From contig NC_092582.1 of NCBI RefSeq assembly GCF_037975245.1, positions 19,184,577-19,248,576 on the forward strand: a DNA stretch of 64,000 nucleotides, written 5' to 3'. The notes beneath the pieces are model-generated. The model made no database searches, was not told the DNA's origin, and saw nothing but the letters and a program-made list of their open reading frames with translations. Below, in pieces: positions 1 to 10,917 of the stretch. The stretch's first letter is position 1; each line of letters begins with the position of its first letter. Source of the DNA: Apostichopus japonicus (taxonomy: Eukaryota > Echinodermata > Holothuroidea > Aspidochirotida > Stichopodidae). Made by a program: the position numbers and the translations under genes.

Positions 1-68
1 ATCATATAGTCTCACTCGAACTTTTAAAATAATCTTTTAATATTAAATGCAAAAGAAAATAAAGGTAC

Positions 69-3000
69 CTTGCTATGCCACATTAGCTCGGCAGGAATCT
101 TTGGGTTACCCATCACCGAAACACTGGCCATGGGTGCGCGGGGGGAGTACACTTGAACGAAGCTAGCTGTCGCCGATGGTACTTCTGTTCCATTCCAACT
201 ACTAGAGATCAGCGTGGTGCTTCCAGCACCGGTCCGTTCTGCCAGGTATCGTCTTTCCATCTCTCCTACGAGGTCGGGCTCTACTTTTTGTCGACTGTGA
301 TGAGATGTATTAAAAGCTACAAAAGCCGGATTTGGACGGTTCGTTGCCATCAGAGGAGCGTTTCTCACGGTCGATCTGATTGGTCGATGAGGTCTATCAC
401 TTGGAGGAACGACCACTCGTAGCAGTTCGTCTAGATAGATGGGTGCTGTATTGGGCACAGCGTCTCTGGCATTCAGAGGCATTCCTTTGAGACTGCTGAT
501 TTCTTCATTTTTCCGTGTCTTCCTATCAGCTAGAGATAAAAACTGAAGGCATGGTATCATGTTGATCCTACAAGTGGCTTCTTCTTCCTCAGATATTAAG
601 GACGATAGGCAATCGAATGGCACTTGTAGCAACAATTCATCGGCGACTATCGTGCATTTCTCACAACTTTGAAGAAAAGTCTCGTACGGTTCGAGAAGGA
701 GGGAATAGAGAAGTCTGCTCGACTGAAGGGGGTTGTCAACATGTCTTCTTTCCACTGAGCATTCTGCGGCTGGTGGTTCTGCGTTGTCAACTGGGTCCAG
801 TTTTTTCCTTTTGCCCCTCAGGGAAGCATATTTCTGATGTTTGTGGATGATTTCGGAGTTTTGTAGAGGCAAAGCTCTACATTCCATATCATGTTCAACC
901 TGATCTCCCTTTCTCAAATCCGACAGAGTGGTCTTGATCAAATCTACATGGTTACCACTTCCGATCTGTCGAAAATCGTGATGAACGAGACCGGATTCTG
1001 GGGTCAGAAACCAGCCGATCACACCGCTCTTCAGGACCGATATATACAAGACTGGATGGCTGCAAGATCTGATCAGACCTCTCAGATCATCTATATTGGG
1101 TTTCGAGTTCGAGATTCCACGTCTCGGCAGAGAATGCGCGGGAGATGCTCTTGCCTGCATCATCTGCAGTTGATTCTTCCGGAAGCTCTCGGATACTTCC
1201 AAGGCTTGGTAAGGACGCTTCAAACCGTAGAGAGCCCTCTGTTGTAAAGCAGAGCACTCTTCTATGTGAGCCTTGTTTTCATCAGAGACCATTCCCCCTT
1301 CATTCACTTTCGCCGTAGCCATGTCTTCGAAATAGGTCAAGGCTGCCCTAACGAGCGACAGCGCTTCAGATAACGAGGCGTCGTCCGATCTTCCGATCAA
1401 TATCCTGGAAAGATTTAGACTAGCGACCATTTTAAGCTCCGTAAGCATCATCCTCTCTGCTAGATTGTAAGCCTCTTCGTAGTAGTGGTATGCCAACGTG
1501 TCGTCCGTCCTACTTGCATAGAAATCTCCGTACCCGAGGAACGCCCGGCACTCGGTCTCAAACTCGTCCAGTTTCCGGCTGGTCCTCAGATACATGCCCA
1601 GATATTTCAGAGTCGCTTCTTGGTCGCCCATATCTTGATGAAGATCTGCCAAGTTCTTCAGGACGGGGGCGAGCATCGTGTAGTACTGGAGTTTCTCGGA
1701 CATGAGCATCTGTTGCTCGTAGTAAGACTTGGCTAACGGCAGGTGGTTAAGTTTGTGATAAATTCGGCCGATGCAGCCGTAACCCCTAGCCATGCTGCCT
1801 CTGTCTTTACTCTGCTTGGAGACTTTCAAGAAATCCTGATAACTGTCCAGAGCTTCCAAATATTGACCGTTTCCCTCTTGTAGAAACCCTATTAACAGAT
1901 GGGCTTTAGAGACAATCTCACGATCTTGTGAATTTGAGTCGATGCTAGAGAGGTAGAGCTCAGCTTGTTCCAAGGCAGTGCCCATATCACCTAGTGCCCT
2001 GTAGGCTAGAACAAGCCATTCTTTCATTTCTTGCCACATATTTATGACTCTCTCCTTCTTTTTCTCGTCGTCTCTCTGGTCTTGGTCGTCTTCACAGAGG
2101 GATATGACTTTCCGGGCGTAAACCACCCCGTCTTCGAATTCCTCGATCGTGAAGCATATTCTTGCCATCCGGAGGTAACACCTGACTGTGTAACCATGGT
2201 GATCGTAACTAAGTGCCAATGTCAGACATTGCCTAAAAGAGTCGAGGGCTTTCTCATACTCCTTGTTGTCTAAAAAGCAACACGCCATTAAAAAGTGTGC
2301 ATCTAACTCCTCGCCTCTGTCGACAGGTCTTAAAGAAATAACCGCCTGAAAGACTTCGACCCCAGACCTCGGGAACCCATCTTTGGCCAACGTCTCACCG
2401 ATCACCATCAACTGGCTCGACAACGCCTTGTCTGCAAGAATGAACAAATAAAATACAATGAAATATATACAGAATTATCATTAGGCAAAGTGAGCAAAGA
2501 CAGGGACATACTGACTAGACTGGATGGATAATGAATGGTTGTGTATCCAAAGACAGGGACATACTGACTAGACTGGATGGATAATGAATGGTTGTGTATC
2601 CAAAGACAGGGACATACTGACTAGACTGGATGGATAATGAATGGTTGTGTATCCAAAGACAGGGACATACTGACTAGACTGGATGGATAATGAATGGTTG
2701 TGTATCCAAAGACAGGGACATACTGACTAGACTGGATGGATAATGAATGGTTGTGTATCCAAAGACAGAGACATACTGACTAGACTGGATGGATAATGAA
2801 TGGTTGTGTATCCAAAGACAGGGACATACTGACTAGAATGGATGGATAATGAATGGTTGTGTATCCAAAGACAGGGACATACTGACTAGACTGGATGGAT
2901 AATGAATGGTTGTGTATGCAAAGACAGGGACATACTGACTAGACTGGATGGATAATGAATGGTTGTGTATCCAAAGACAGGGACATACTGACTAGACTGG

Positions 3001-5245
3001 ATGTATAATGAATGGTTGTGTATCCAAAGACAGGGACATACTGACTAGACTGGATGGATAATGAATGGTTGTGTATCCAAAGACAGGGACATACTGACTA
3101 GACTGGATGGATAATGAATGGTTGTGTATCCAAAGACAGGGACATACTGACTAGACTGGATGGATAATGAATGGTTGTGTATCCAAAGACAGGGACATAC
3201 TGACTAGACTGGATGGATAATGAATGGTTGTGTATCCAAAGACAGGGACATACTGACTAGACTGGATGGATAATGAATGGTTGTGTATCCAAAGACAGGG
3301 ACATACTGACTAGAATGGATGGATAATGAATGGTTGTGTATCCAAAGACAGGGACATACTGACTAGACTGGATGGATAATGAATGGTTGTGTATCCAAAG
3401 ACAGGGACATACTGACTAGACTGGATGGATAATGAATGGTTGTGTATCCAAAGACAGGGACATACTGACTAGACTGGATGTATAATGAATGGTTGTGTAT
3501 CCAAAGACAGGGACATACTGACTAGACTGGATGGATAATGAATGGTTGTGTATCCAAAGACAGGGACATACTGACTAGACTGGATGGATAATGAATGGTT
3601 GTGTATCCAAAGACAGGGACATACTGACTAGACTGGATGGATAATGAATGGTTGTGTATCCAAAGACAGGGACATACTGACTAGACTGGATGGATAATGA
3701 ATGGTTGTGTATCCAAAGACAGGGACATACTGATTAGACTGGATGGATAATGAATGGTTGTGTATCCAAAGACAGGGACATACTGACTAGACTGGATGGA
3801 TAATGAATGGTTGTGTATCCAAAGACAGGGACATACTGACTAGACTGGATGGATAATGAATGGTTGTGTATCCAAAGACAGGGACATACTGACTAGACTG
3901 GATGGATAATGAATGGTTGTGTATCCAGTCCACCACATTTAAGAAAATGAACTGCCTTTTAGCTGTGAGTATTGTTAGCAATTACAAGGCAAAGGTCGAT
4001 GTAGCGAGGTATACAATATAGTACACCAGGACTCAACAATACTAACTACAACAAAAGTGGAGAACAGTTATTAGATGTTTTTCATATTGGCCACTTGACA
4101 GCACAAAACCATAATTGATCACACAGCACTAAAAGAGACCATGTGAGGTTACAGGATGGATGTCGGATAGCATACATTCCTACTTGGACTACAAACTATA
4201 TCCTCCCTTCTTCACTGACAGATAAGAGAACATGCACTAGCCGATCATCTCCATGAAATCCACAGATATAATTATTTTACGTCAAATTAAAACATGTTGC
4301 ATCTCGCTCACCCAGATTGATGACAAGATTTGTCGTTTTACATAATCTGGATACGACTTGAGCTAGTCTGTCTGTCTGTCTGTCTCGGTGTTTGTTATCT
4401 AACTGGATGGCTTTAAGATACGATGATATCGCTTGCTTCGGCTTGTCAAGCTTCTCGTAACACATTGCCAGGAGTTGATGACCCTGCAAGACACAGAAAA
4501 CAAATACATCTACATATATATTGGATGCTTTGTACAAAGTTTCCATTACTGACTTTACTTCATTGTCAAATGTTGATTTATCACCAGTACATACTACAGA
4601 GAATCTCAATGAATACTCTAAACTTGCTACAATGATTTAATGTGTTTTAAATTACATTCAGGGTTGGATGTTTTAAATCACTTGAATTTATTTTAAATAT
4701 CACTGATTTAAATTTGTGTTTGTTTAAAAACTTTGCTATACCATTCGTTTAACTTGAAATGGTTCAATCAAGTACATTGGTAGAAATTATCAGAGATTTA
4801 TCTGAGAGAACAACAAAAATTTAACAGAAAACAACCTTGAAAAAAGGACAGAGCACCACCTGATCGTTGCCATAATTTTGATCAACCCTTTTTGACAGAA
4901 ACAAATTTGGGGAAAGACCACAGCAACTCACATTGAGACTGTGACCAAAAAAATGTGCATTTGCAAACATAAATTTATTGTAGAGAGAGGAATGAGAAAA
5001 TGTAAATATTGTGAAGTTGGTGTACAGTGCTCTACCTTTGACACATGAGGGTTAAACTTGACCAAAATTTCAGCATCTCGCTGCGCCTGTTTGTAGTTCC
5101 GTAAGTGGGAATTGGCGATCGCCCTCCTTGATAGAAGCTGAGCATGTTCTTCATCAATTTCCAAAGCATCTGAGTAAAATGTCACGGCTTGATGGAAGTT
5201 CTTCCTATGGAAAGCTTCATCCCCAAGCTTTTGCAGATGGAGCAC
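69..5245 (-). CDS. TTC28-like TPR/CHAT-domain protein, partial (C-terminus off window)
   Basis: Three exons join in phase on the minus strand: 5036-5245 (70 codons), 4312-4483 and 69-2431. Each has AG/GT borders; the last donor is AAG|GTACCT. The gene runs off the left edge. The first two exons carry about two TPRs (GDEAFHRKNFHQAVTFYSDAL, then GHQLLAMCYEKLDKPKQAI). The long exon carries a row of TPR units over roughly its first 400 residues, for example GYGCIGRIYHKLNHLPLAKS. A CHAT (caspase-like) domain then starts near LLYSLLLEPYETFL and VADELLLQVPFDCLSSL and reaches MGNPKIPAELMWHSK at the edge. The catalytic His and Cys would lie off-window. In the TTC28 family, TPRs followed by CHAT is the usual order; human TTC28 acts in mitosis and midbody organisation. 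About 915 residues are visible, fewer TPRs than human TTC28, so this is a relative rather than a proven orthologue. The true N-terminus is uncertain. Confidence 0.82.
2496..3926. repeat. 53-bp minisatellite, exactly 27 copies, in a TTC28-like intron
   Basis: The unit starts aaagacagggacatactgac and ends gttgtgtatcc. The array is 1431 bp, which is 27 x 53, with no length drift. Copies differ by a few point changes. Two private variants, tagaatgg and gatgtataat, each occur twice, both 477 bp apart (9 x 53). This shows block amplification of a nine-unit segment. It lies wholly in the intron between exons 4312-4483 and 69-2431. Confidence 0.97.
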
Positions 5246-5632
5246 CTGTAAAATGATTTAAACAATGGAAAATAATAAAGCCATAATTGTATAATACGTT
5301 AGCTACATATCTCCCTGATATTAAATCACAATTGATCATGAATGATGGATAAGTGTGTGAACTCCACCCTCTTCAAGTCTGCAATCCTCCAATGCCGTAT
5401 ATCTGTTTTTACATCAAGGCAGTGAATTTGCGGTCATGTAGGTATTTTGGACCATAACAAGTACGATCCAAATTTCGTAAACCAGAAATAACTCTATCAA
5501 AGGAAGCCTCCCACCCCTCTTCATTACCACAGCCAATTGCAATTTGGAATCAGTCAGGCAAACTTGGTACCGGTTGGATTTAGAACCAGGGACCTGGAAA
5601 ATGCATACTGTACTTGTTGGAGAAAAGAGTCT

Positions 5633-5965
5633 CTAACCATTGAAACACACATTAAGTTTCAGCCAGTATTGCTTTATGAGAAACAACTTCATTAGAGGTG
5701 CTTTATCTTTGATCAATTCATCAATGAAATCGTAACCTTTTCTCATCACATGTAGCAACGGTATCGTTTCAACCTGAGAGTGTGCAGGAAAAGGGGTGAG
5801 GATGAGCACTGACCCAGAGGGAGATAAACTATGGCGAAGTAAATGTCTTAAGATGTCCTTGCTTATACTCACGCTTTCAATTTCATCTGCTTCACTTATA
5901 GGTTCGCTGAATTCAGTAATGCTGGGTAAACTGGCTGCACTCAGGGTATGTCTTACTTGAATCAT
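5633..5965 (-). CDS. possible N-terminal exon of the TTC28-like gene
   Basis: An open minus-strand stretch begins MIQVRHTLSAASLP and continues with an acidic segment (EFSEPISEADEIESVSISKD). It lies just upstream of the first TPR exon. A donor CAG|GTTGAA inside it (after PFPAHSQ) is in phase 0 and would join directly to VLHLQKLGDEAF in the next exon. I see no domain in it. A strong alternative donor, CAA|GTAAGA, lies just after the ATG, so the true 5' structure could differ, with a short first exon and part of this stretch intronic. Which reading is right cannot be decided from sequence alone. Confidence 0.35.
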   Translation of the reverse strand: MIQVRHTLSAASLPSITEFSEPISEADEIESVSISKDILRHLLRHSLSPSGSVLILTPFPAHSQVETIPLLHVMRKGYDFIDELIKDKAPLMKLFLIKQYWLKLNVCFNG

Positions 5966-7037
5966 ATCTACTGTTGTTCTTCCATAGAACTATGTTATAC
6001 TTATAGATTTCTGTAGATGACAAAATATAATTGCCTTAGAATAAGTTCTAGATTTCTGTTGATGACAAAATAACATTAAAATATATAAGGCATCATTGCC
6101 TGCTGTGCAAAGATAGAAGTTAAAGCCTAGATCTACACTGGTCAAACGACACAAAGTCGTAGGCTATATTCTTTTGAATACAAGTTTTATTTAAAGGTCC
6201 TAACGCCGTACTCATGCCTTAGTTAAGTATACTATTACTAGGTCTAATTACTTAATTCATTTGTCGTGATGCCTGCGCTCTTACTAGGTGAACTTTAATA
6301 CAATCACATACATTACACCAATGTAAGCGTAGCCTTATGTAGCCTAGGCATAACCTTAGCAGTAGGTTTAAATTTTAATTCTCTCTTGTTCAACGTTAAG
6401 CTTGCCTTTATCTCGGCTACAGCCCCACAGCCAAGGCCTAGGCTACCCAATCTTTAGACGAGTACATATTTGGCAATGATAATGGAACATCTTTTTGCTT
6501 GTTTTTTCTTTAACAAAATGACTGTAAAATTAAGAAGATTATAAGGTTATACTGAAGTAATTATCGGAACTAAGTCTACCTCCTGTTCAAGTCTTAAGAC
6601 TGAGTCAAACCCAGAGGCAGCATCTCAATAATATCATTTATCACTCCGTCGGTTTTTGCTTCCGCTTCTGAATTTGTCAAGGCAACATGTGAACTTTGAC
6701 CTAAAACGATTATGCAACTGTAACGCAACTGGAGCTTTATAGCATGCCGTTAGTGCCAAAATTATATTTCAATAGGCCAGTGCTTGCCAGCATTGAGACA
6801 TACAGTACTGCTAATCCAGTAGGAAAGCCCATGACTACCTTGCTTGGAAAAGTAAAATCGCAATTAAGGACGTTAACATTAACAATTTCGAGGAAGCAAT
6901 AAACCTTGCGCAAGATCGTGATACGTGGCCGAGTTTAATCACTGAGCATGTCGGATAGACGAGACAACTGACTACTACTACTAGTGCTTGCCAACTATGC
7001 GGTTAAAGTACCCGGGCCGTGGAAGTAATCTTCCTAG
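5966..7037. other. intergenic stretch, no gene seen
   Basis: This lies between the TTC28-like 5' end and the foldback element. It presumably contains the TTC28-like promoter. I see no coding exon, RNA gene or clear repeat. Confidence 0.5.
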
Positions 7038-7589
7038 GGAAATCGAGAAACCGGGTTCGATATCGACGGTTTCCGCGTTTTCGACCTTGCTATATAGCAA
7101 GGTCGAAAACGCAGAAACCGCGGAAACGAGAGGAATTTGTCAAGGGAGGGTGACGAAGTCTTTTGGGCGCATTTCAGCCTATATTCGCCAAAAAGGGGTT
7201 CGGGTTTAAAGCTATTTCACTAAATGTATATCGAAAACGTACTTTACAATGGATAAGTTAGATCATTTTGTCAAGGGAGGGTAGTGTAGGTCGAAAACGC
7301 GGAAATGTTTTTTTTTTTTTTTTCACAATGGCGAAACTAGATGATTTTGTCAAGAAAGGGTGAAAAAGTTTTTTGAGCGCATTTCAGCCAGTATGCGCCA
7401 GGAGGGGTGGGGATATAAGATTTCGTTTCACTAAATGCCGGTCGAAAACGCGGAAATATTTTTTGTTACAATTGCGAAACGATTTTGTCCAGGGAAGGTT
7501 AAGAGTTTTCGGAGCATTTCAGTCAATATGCGCCAGGAAGGTGAGGGGTTGTAGGCTGTTTTTTTTTTACTAAATGGAGGTCGAAAACG

Positions 7590-8200
7590 CGGAAATGTTT
7601 TTAGCAAAGGCGGAACTAGAGGACTTTGCTAAGGGAGGGAAAAGAAGGGTTTTGGCCGGCGCATTTCAGCCAAAATGCCAGGAAGGGGGTGAGGAAGGAT
7701 GTTAAGGCTTTTTCACTTAATGCAGGTCGAAAACGCGGAAAAAAGTGTTTGCCAATATGCGCAAGGATGGAGTGGGGGTATGAGATTTTTTTTCAGTTAG
7801 TGTAGGTCGAAAACGCGAATTTTTTTTTTTTTTAAAGGCGAAACTAGCTGATTTTGTCAAGAGAGGGTGAAAAAGTGTTTTGGGCGCATTTCAGCCAATA
7901 TGCGCCAGGAAGGGGTGCGGGAGGGGGATTTTTTTATACAAAATGCAGGTCGAAAACGCGGAAATGTTTTTAGCAAAGGCGGAACTAGAGGAGTTTGCTA
8001 AGGGAGGGAAAAGAAGGGTTTTGGCCGGCGCATGTCAGCAAAATGCCAGGAAGGGGGTAAGGAAGGATGTTGAGGCTCAAGTTCACTTAATGCAGGTCGA
8101 AAACGCGGAAAAAAGTGTTTGCCGATATGTGCAAGGATAGAGTGGGGGTATGAGACTTTTTCAGTAAATGTAGGTCGAAAACGCGGTTTCTTTTTCACAA
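7590..8200. repeat. ~370-bp internal duplication in the foldback left arm
   Basis: The segment from about 7577 (gaggtcgaaaacgcggaaat, agcaaaggcggaactagagg, ggttttggccggcgcat) recurs almost unchanged from about 7945. The left arm therefore grew by copying a multi-unit block, not only single units. Confidence 0.75.
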
Positions 8201-8594
8201 CATTTTTCACAACTAGATGATTTTGTTAAGACAGGGTGAAAAGGTGTTTTGGGCGCATTTCAGCCAATAGGCGCCAGGAAGGGGTGAGGTTGAAGTCTTT
8301 CACTAAAAGCATGTCGAAAACGCGAATTTTTTTTAACAATGACGGAAATTCTCTAAATGCATGCAGGAAAAGTAAAGAAATGTTTTGGGCGCATTTCAGC
8401 GAACATGCGCCAAGAAGGGTTTGGGTTTTAAGCATTTTTTCACTAAATACAGGCAGAAAACTCAGAAATGTTTGTTAACGTCCATTTGGTATGCAGGGAT
8501 GGTTCCAGGATTTCTCCGACACGGGAGCTAAGGTCCCCGATAGGGGGGCTAAGGTCCCCGGAAACAATTGTGTGCACGTTGTAATATTAAATGT

Positions 8595-8626
8595 ATACAT
8601 ATATATATATATATATATATATAATA
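8595..8626. repeat. (TA)n microsatellite
   Basis: A run of alternating t and a sits inside the centre of the foldback element. Confidence 0.85.
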
Positions 8627-8945
8627 AATAAATATAACAAAATAATCTTACTCGTCCATTGTAAAAGTACGATTTCCGCGTTTTCGACCTACATTTACTG
8701 AAATAGCTTTAAACCCGCACCCCTTTTTGGCGAATATAGGCTGAAATGCGCCCAAAAGACTTTGTCACCCTCCCTTGACAAATTCCTCTCGTTTCTGCGG
8801 TTTCCGCGTTTTCGACCTTGCTATTTAGCAAGGTCGATAACGCGGAAACCGTTGATATCGAACCCGGAATCTCTCTTACCGAACCCTGTTTGTCGATTTC
8901 CGCGGTTTCCGCGTTTCCGCGTTATCGACCTGGCCATCTTCCTAG

Positions 8946-10680
8946 TGTTCAAAGTTAGTATCAAATGAACTAACAAAAAATGAGGGAAATTTCACAATGT
9001 AGGCCTAACTGTTTAAAGTATTATTCAGCTTAGTTTTGGTCAGTGTCGGGTTCAATTAAGAATGTAGTCATGTTAACGTCGACTGAAAAACGTCAATAAG
9101 ATTGCGTAACTAATAATAAATTTCTTTACTGAAATCAACGTTTGCTGGCGATGAGATATGCAACTCCGTGCATAACCCTCCTGTTATGAGTATGTCAAAG
9201 TTGGAGGGAATGACGTTTCGATCCTAGCAGGATCTTCTTCAGAGGCTAATTGAAACGAAAACAAACTAACAATATATTAAGAGACACGAAATTTGAGAGA
9301 ATACATGTTGGAGAATACAGTGGCAATTTTTGAGATACAATTGCAAAAGCTTCCCGATATGAAAGTCGAAAATTTCGATGCAAAGCGACCACATTTCGAT
9401 TTGTTTTTATCTTAATGAGTCGAGCATTTACTAAACTAGATAACAAAGGTGTACCAAGCAGACGGTGCTTGGTTGGATATTACGTGTAGAGGAGCTAGCT
9501 CGATCCCTCATAGCAGCACGGATCGAGGGGTTGTGCGCTGTACAACCCCACCCCACCAACCCACCCGCCAGTTTTTCAATCCCCAGGCAAAAAGTATTAG
9601 AGACTTAAAAGCACTTGATTTTAATTAGATTTAATTATAGGCCTAAATTATAGTTTAAATAAATTGCCTCCGAATGCATAATTGGATGTCTAAAATTTCC
9701 TTTTTTTTTCCTGCTGTGGAGTAGGAGTACTCACCCCCCCCCCCCCTTCCCTCCTCTTACATCGGAGAATTGGTTTCATCAACAACATCCCTGGGATATA
9801 AGACGCTGCCAATATCTCCAAACGGTACGGCGTTTGATAATATCTGTCCAAAATGGTTTGCAGCAAATTGTTCAGTTCGACAACTGTACCATTTATACTT
9901 TCCATGTAGGTACAATGTTAAGCTCCCGCCATGTCAATGCATGGCGCCGATTTTCATTGCACTTTCGTCGTTTATTGTGCTTGTAGTTCAGTGAGATCGG
10001 GAAATAAATTCGGGGTTGTAATACACCCTAGTATCATATTTTGTCATTAATGTTACTCCCATGGGATACATGATAAGACATTAGATATATTATGGAGCCT
10101 ACGGCGCTGAGCTATCGATCAGTTTCATACATAGATGGGTACATGGTCCATCACGGAGTTCTTGTGGTGGACCTTTATAAGAAACTGCCATTTCATCATA
10201 TGAGACGTGGTGGCAAGTGCTTAATCACATCTAAGCAAAGTTGCCTAGAAGTTGGTATTAAAAACGATAATTCTCATTGAAAATAAAATTCCCCCTCCAC
10301 CCCGCCCCCCCCCCGTTTCAATAATTGAAATTGCTTTTAGCCGGACAGCAACCGCCCTCACAAAAAGGCGCCACCCCCCCCCCCCCTCGCCACGGCCCGG
10401 TCAATCGCGAAACAATGTAATGCATCAAAGTGAAGGTTTTCTTGGAAAGTAATGGCAAGTAAAAGATTGGTTTGGCTTTGGTTTTAGTGTATCAGTTATT
10501 AGTATGGTAAATGTCACGGTAAAAATAAGAACAACACTTCGGGACATACAAAAAGAAACATATAGTTTATTATAGCAGCCTGTAGACTATAGTATTTTAT
10601 TTTCTGTCTCATGCAGATCATATAGAATCAAACTATCTATCGCTTCTTGTCAAATCGTATATGCACATCACAGTGCACAC
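8946..10680. other. intergenic stretch; one hammerhead-like motif, otherwise nothing seen
   Basis: There is no convincing exon. Homopolymer C tracts lie near 9733-9749 and 10300-10390. A motif resembling a hammerhead ribozyme core lies near 9212-9250 and is listed separately. Confidence 0.4.
9212..9250 (-). ncRNA. hammerhead-ribozyme-like core motif (unverified)
   Basis: On the minus strand the sequence reads CTGAAGA, then a perfect 6-bp stem (GATCCT/AGGATC) with a short loop, then GAAAC. This is the CUGANGA-stem II-GAAA core of hammerhead ribozymes, which Penelope-like and other small retroelements carry. A possible stem III (GTCA/TGAC) follows, but the UH cleavage step and helix I are not clearly formed. 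It may be a decayed copy. Confidence 0.35.
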
Positions 10681-10866
<186 letters not shown>

Positions 10867-10917
10867 AATAATATATAAAATATGCAGTCCCGGTGGCTAA
10901 CTATGTATACACAGTTT

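Larger units (their letters stand above)
7038..8935. mobile_element. foldback (TU/FB-like) element with long inverted repeats
   Basis: About 210 bp at 7043-7250 reappears inverted at 8655-8870 with only scattered mismatches (shared core gtcaagggagggtgac...aagtcttttgggcgcatttc). Each outer end carries its own palindrome (cgcgttttcgaccttgctat and its mirror). The left arm is extended to about 8480 by imperfect tandem units of 100-210 bp, each repeating gcgcatttcag, atgcgccaggaag and gtcgaaaacgcgg. The right arm has one unit. The centre (about 8500-8650) is a different sequence with a (TA)n run. A 10-bp direct repeat, atcttcctag (7028-7037 and 8936-8945), flanks it as a candidate target-site duplication. 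Sea-urchin TU and Drosophila FB elements share this plan of arms made of tandem repeats. No transposase is encoded. Confidence 0.75.

Noticed and set aside
7373-8478. Short open frames in the foldback element
   Set aside because: Repeated-unit translations with no conserved protein pattern; the element appears non-coding.
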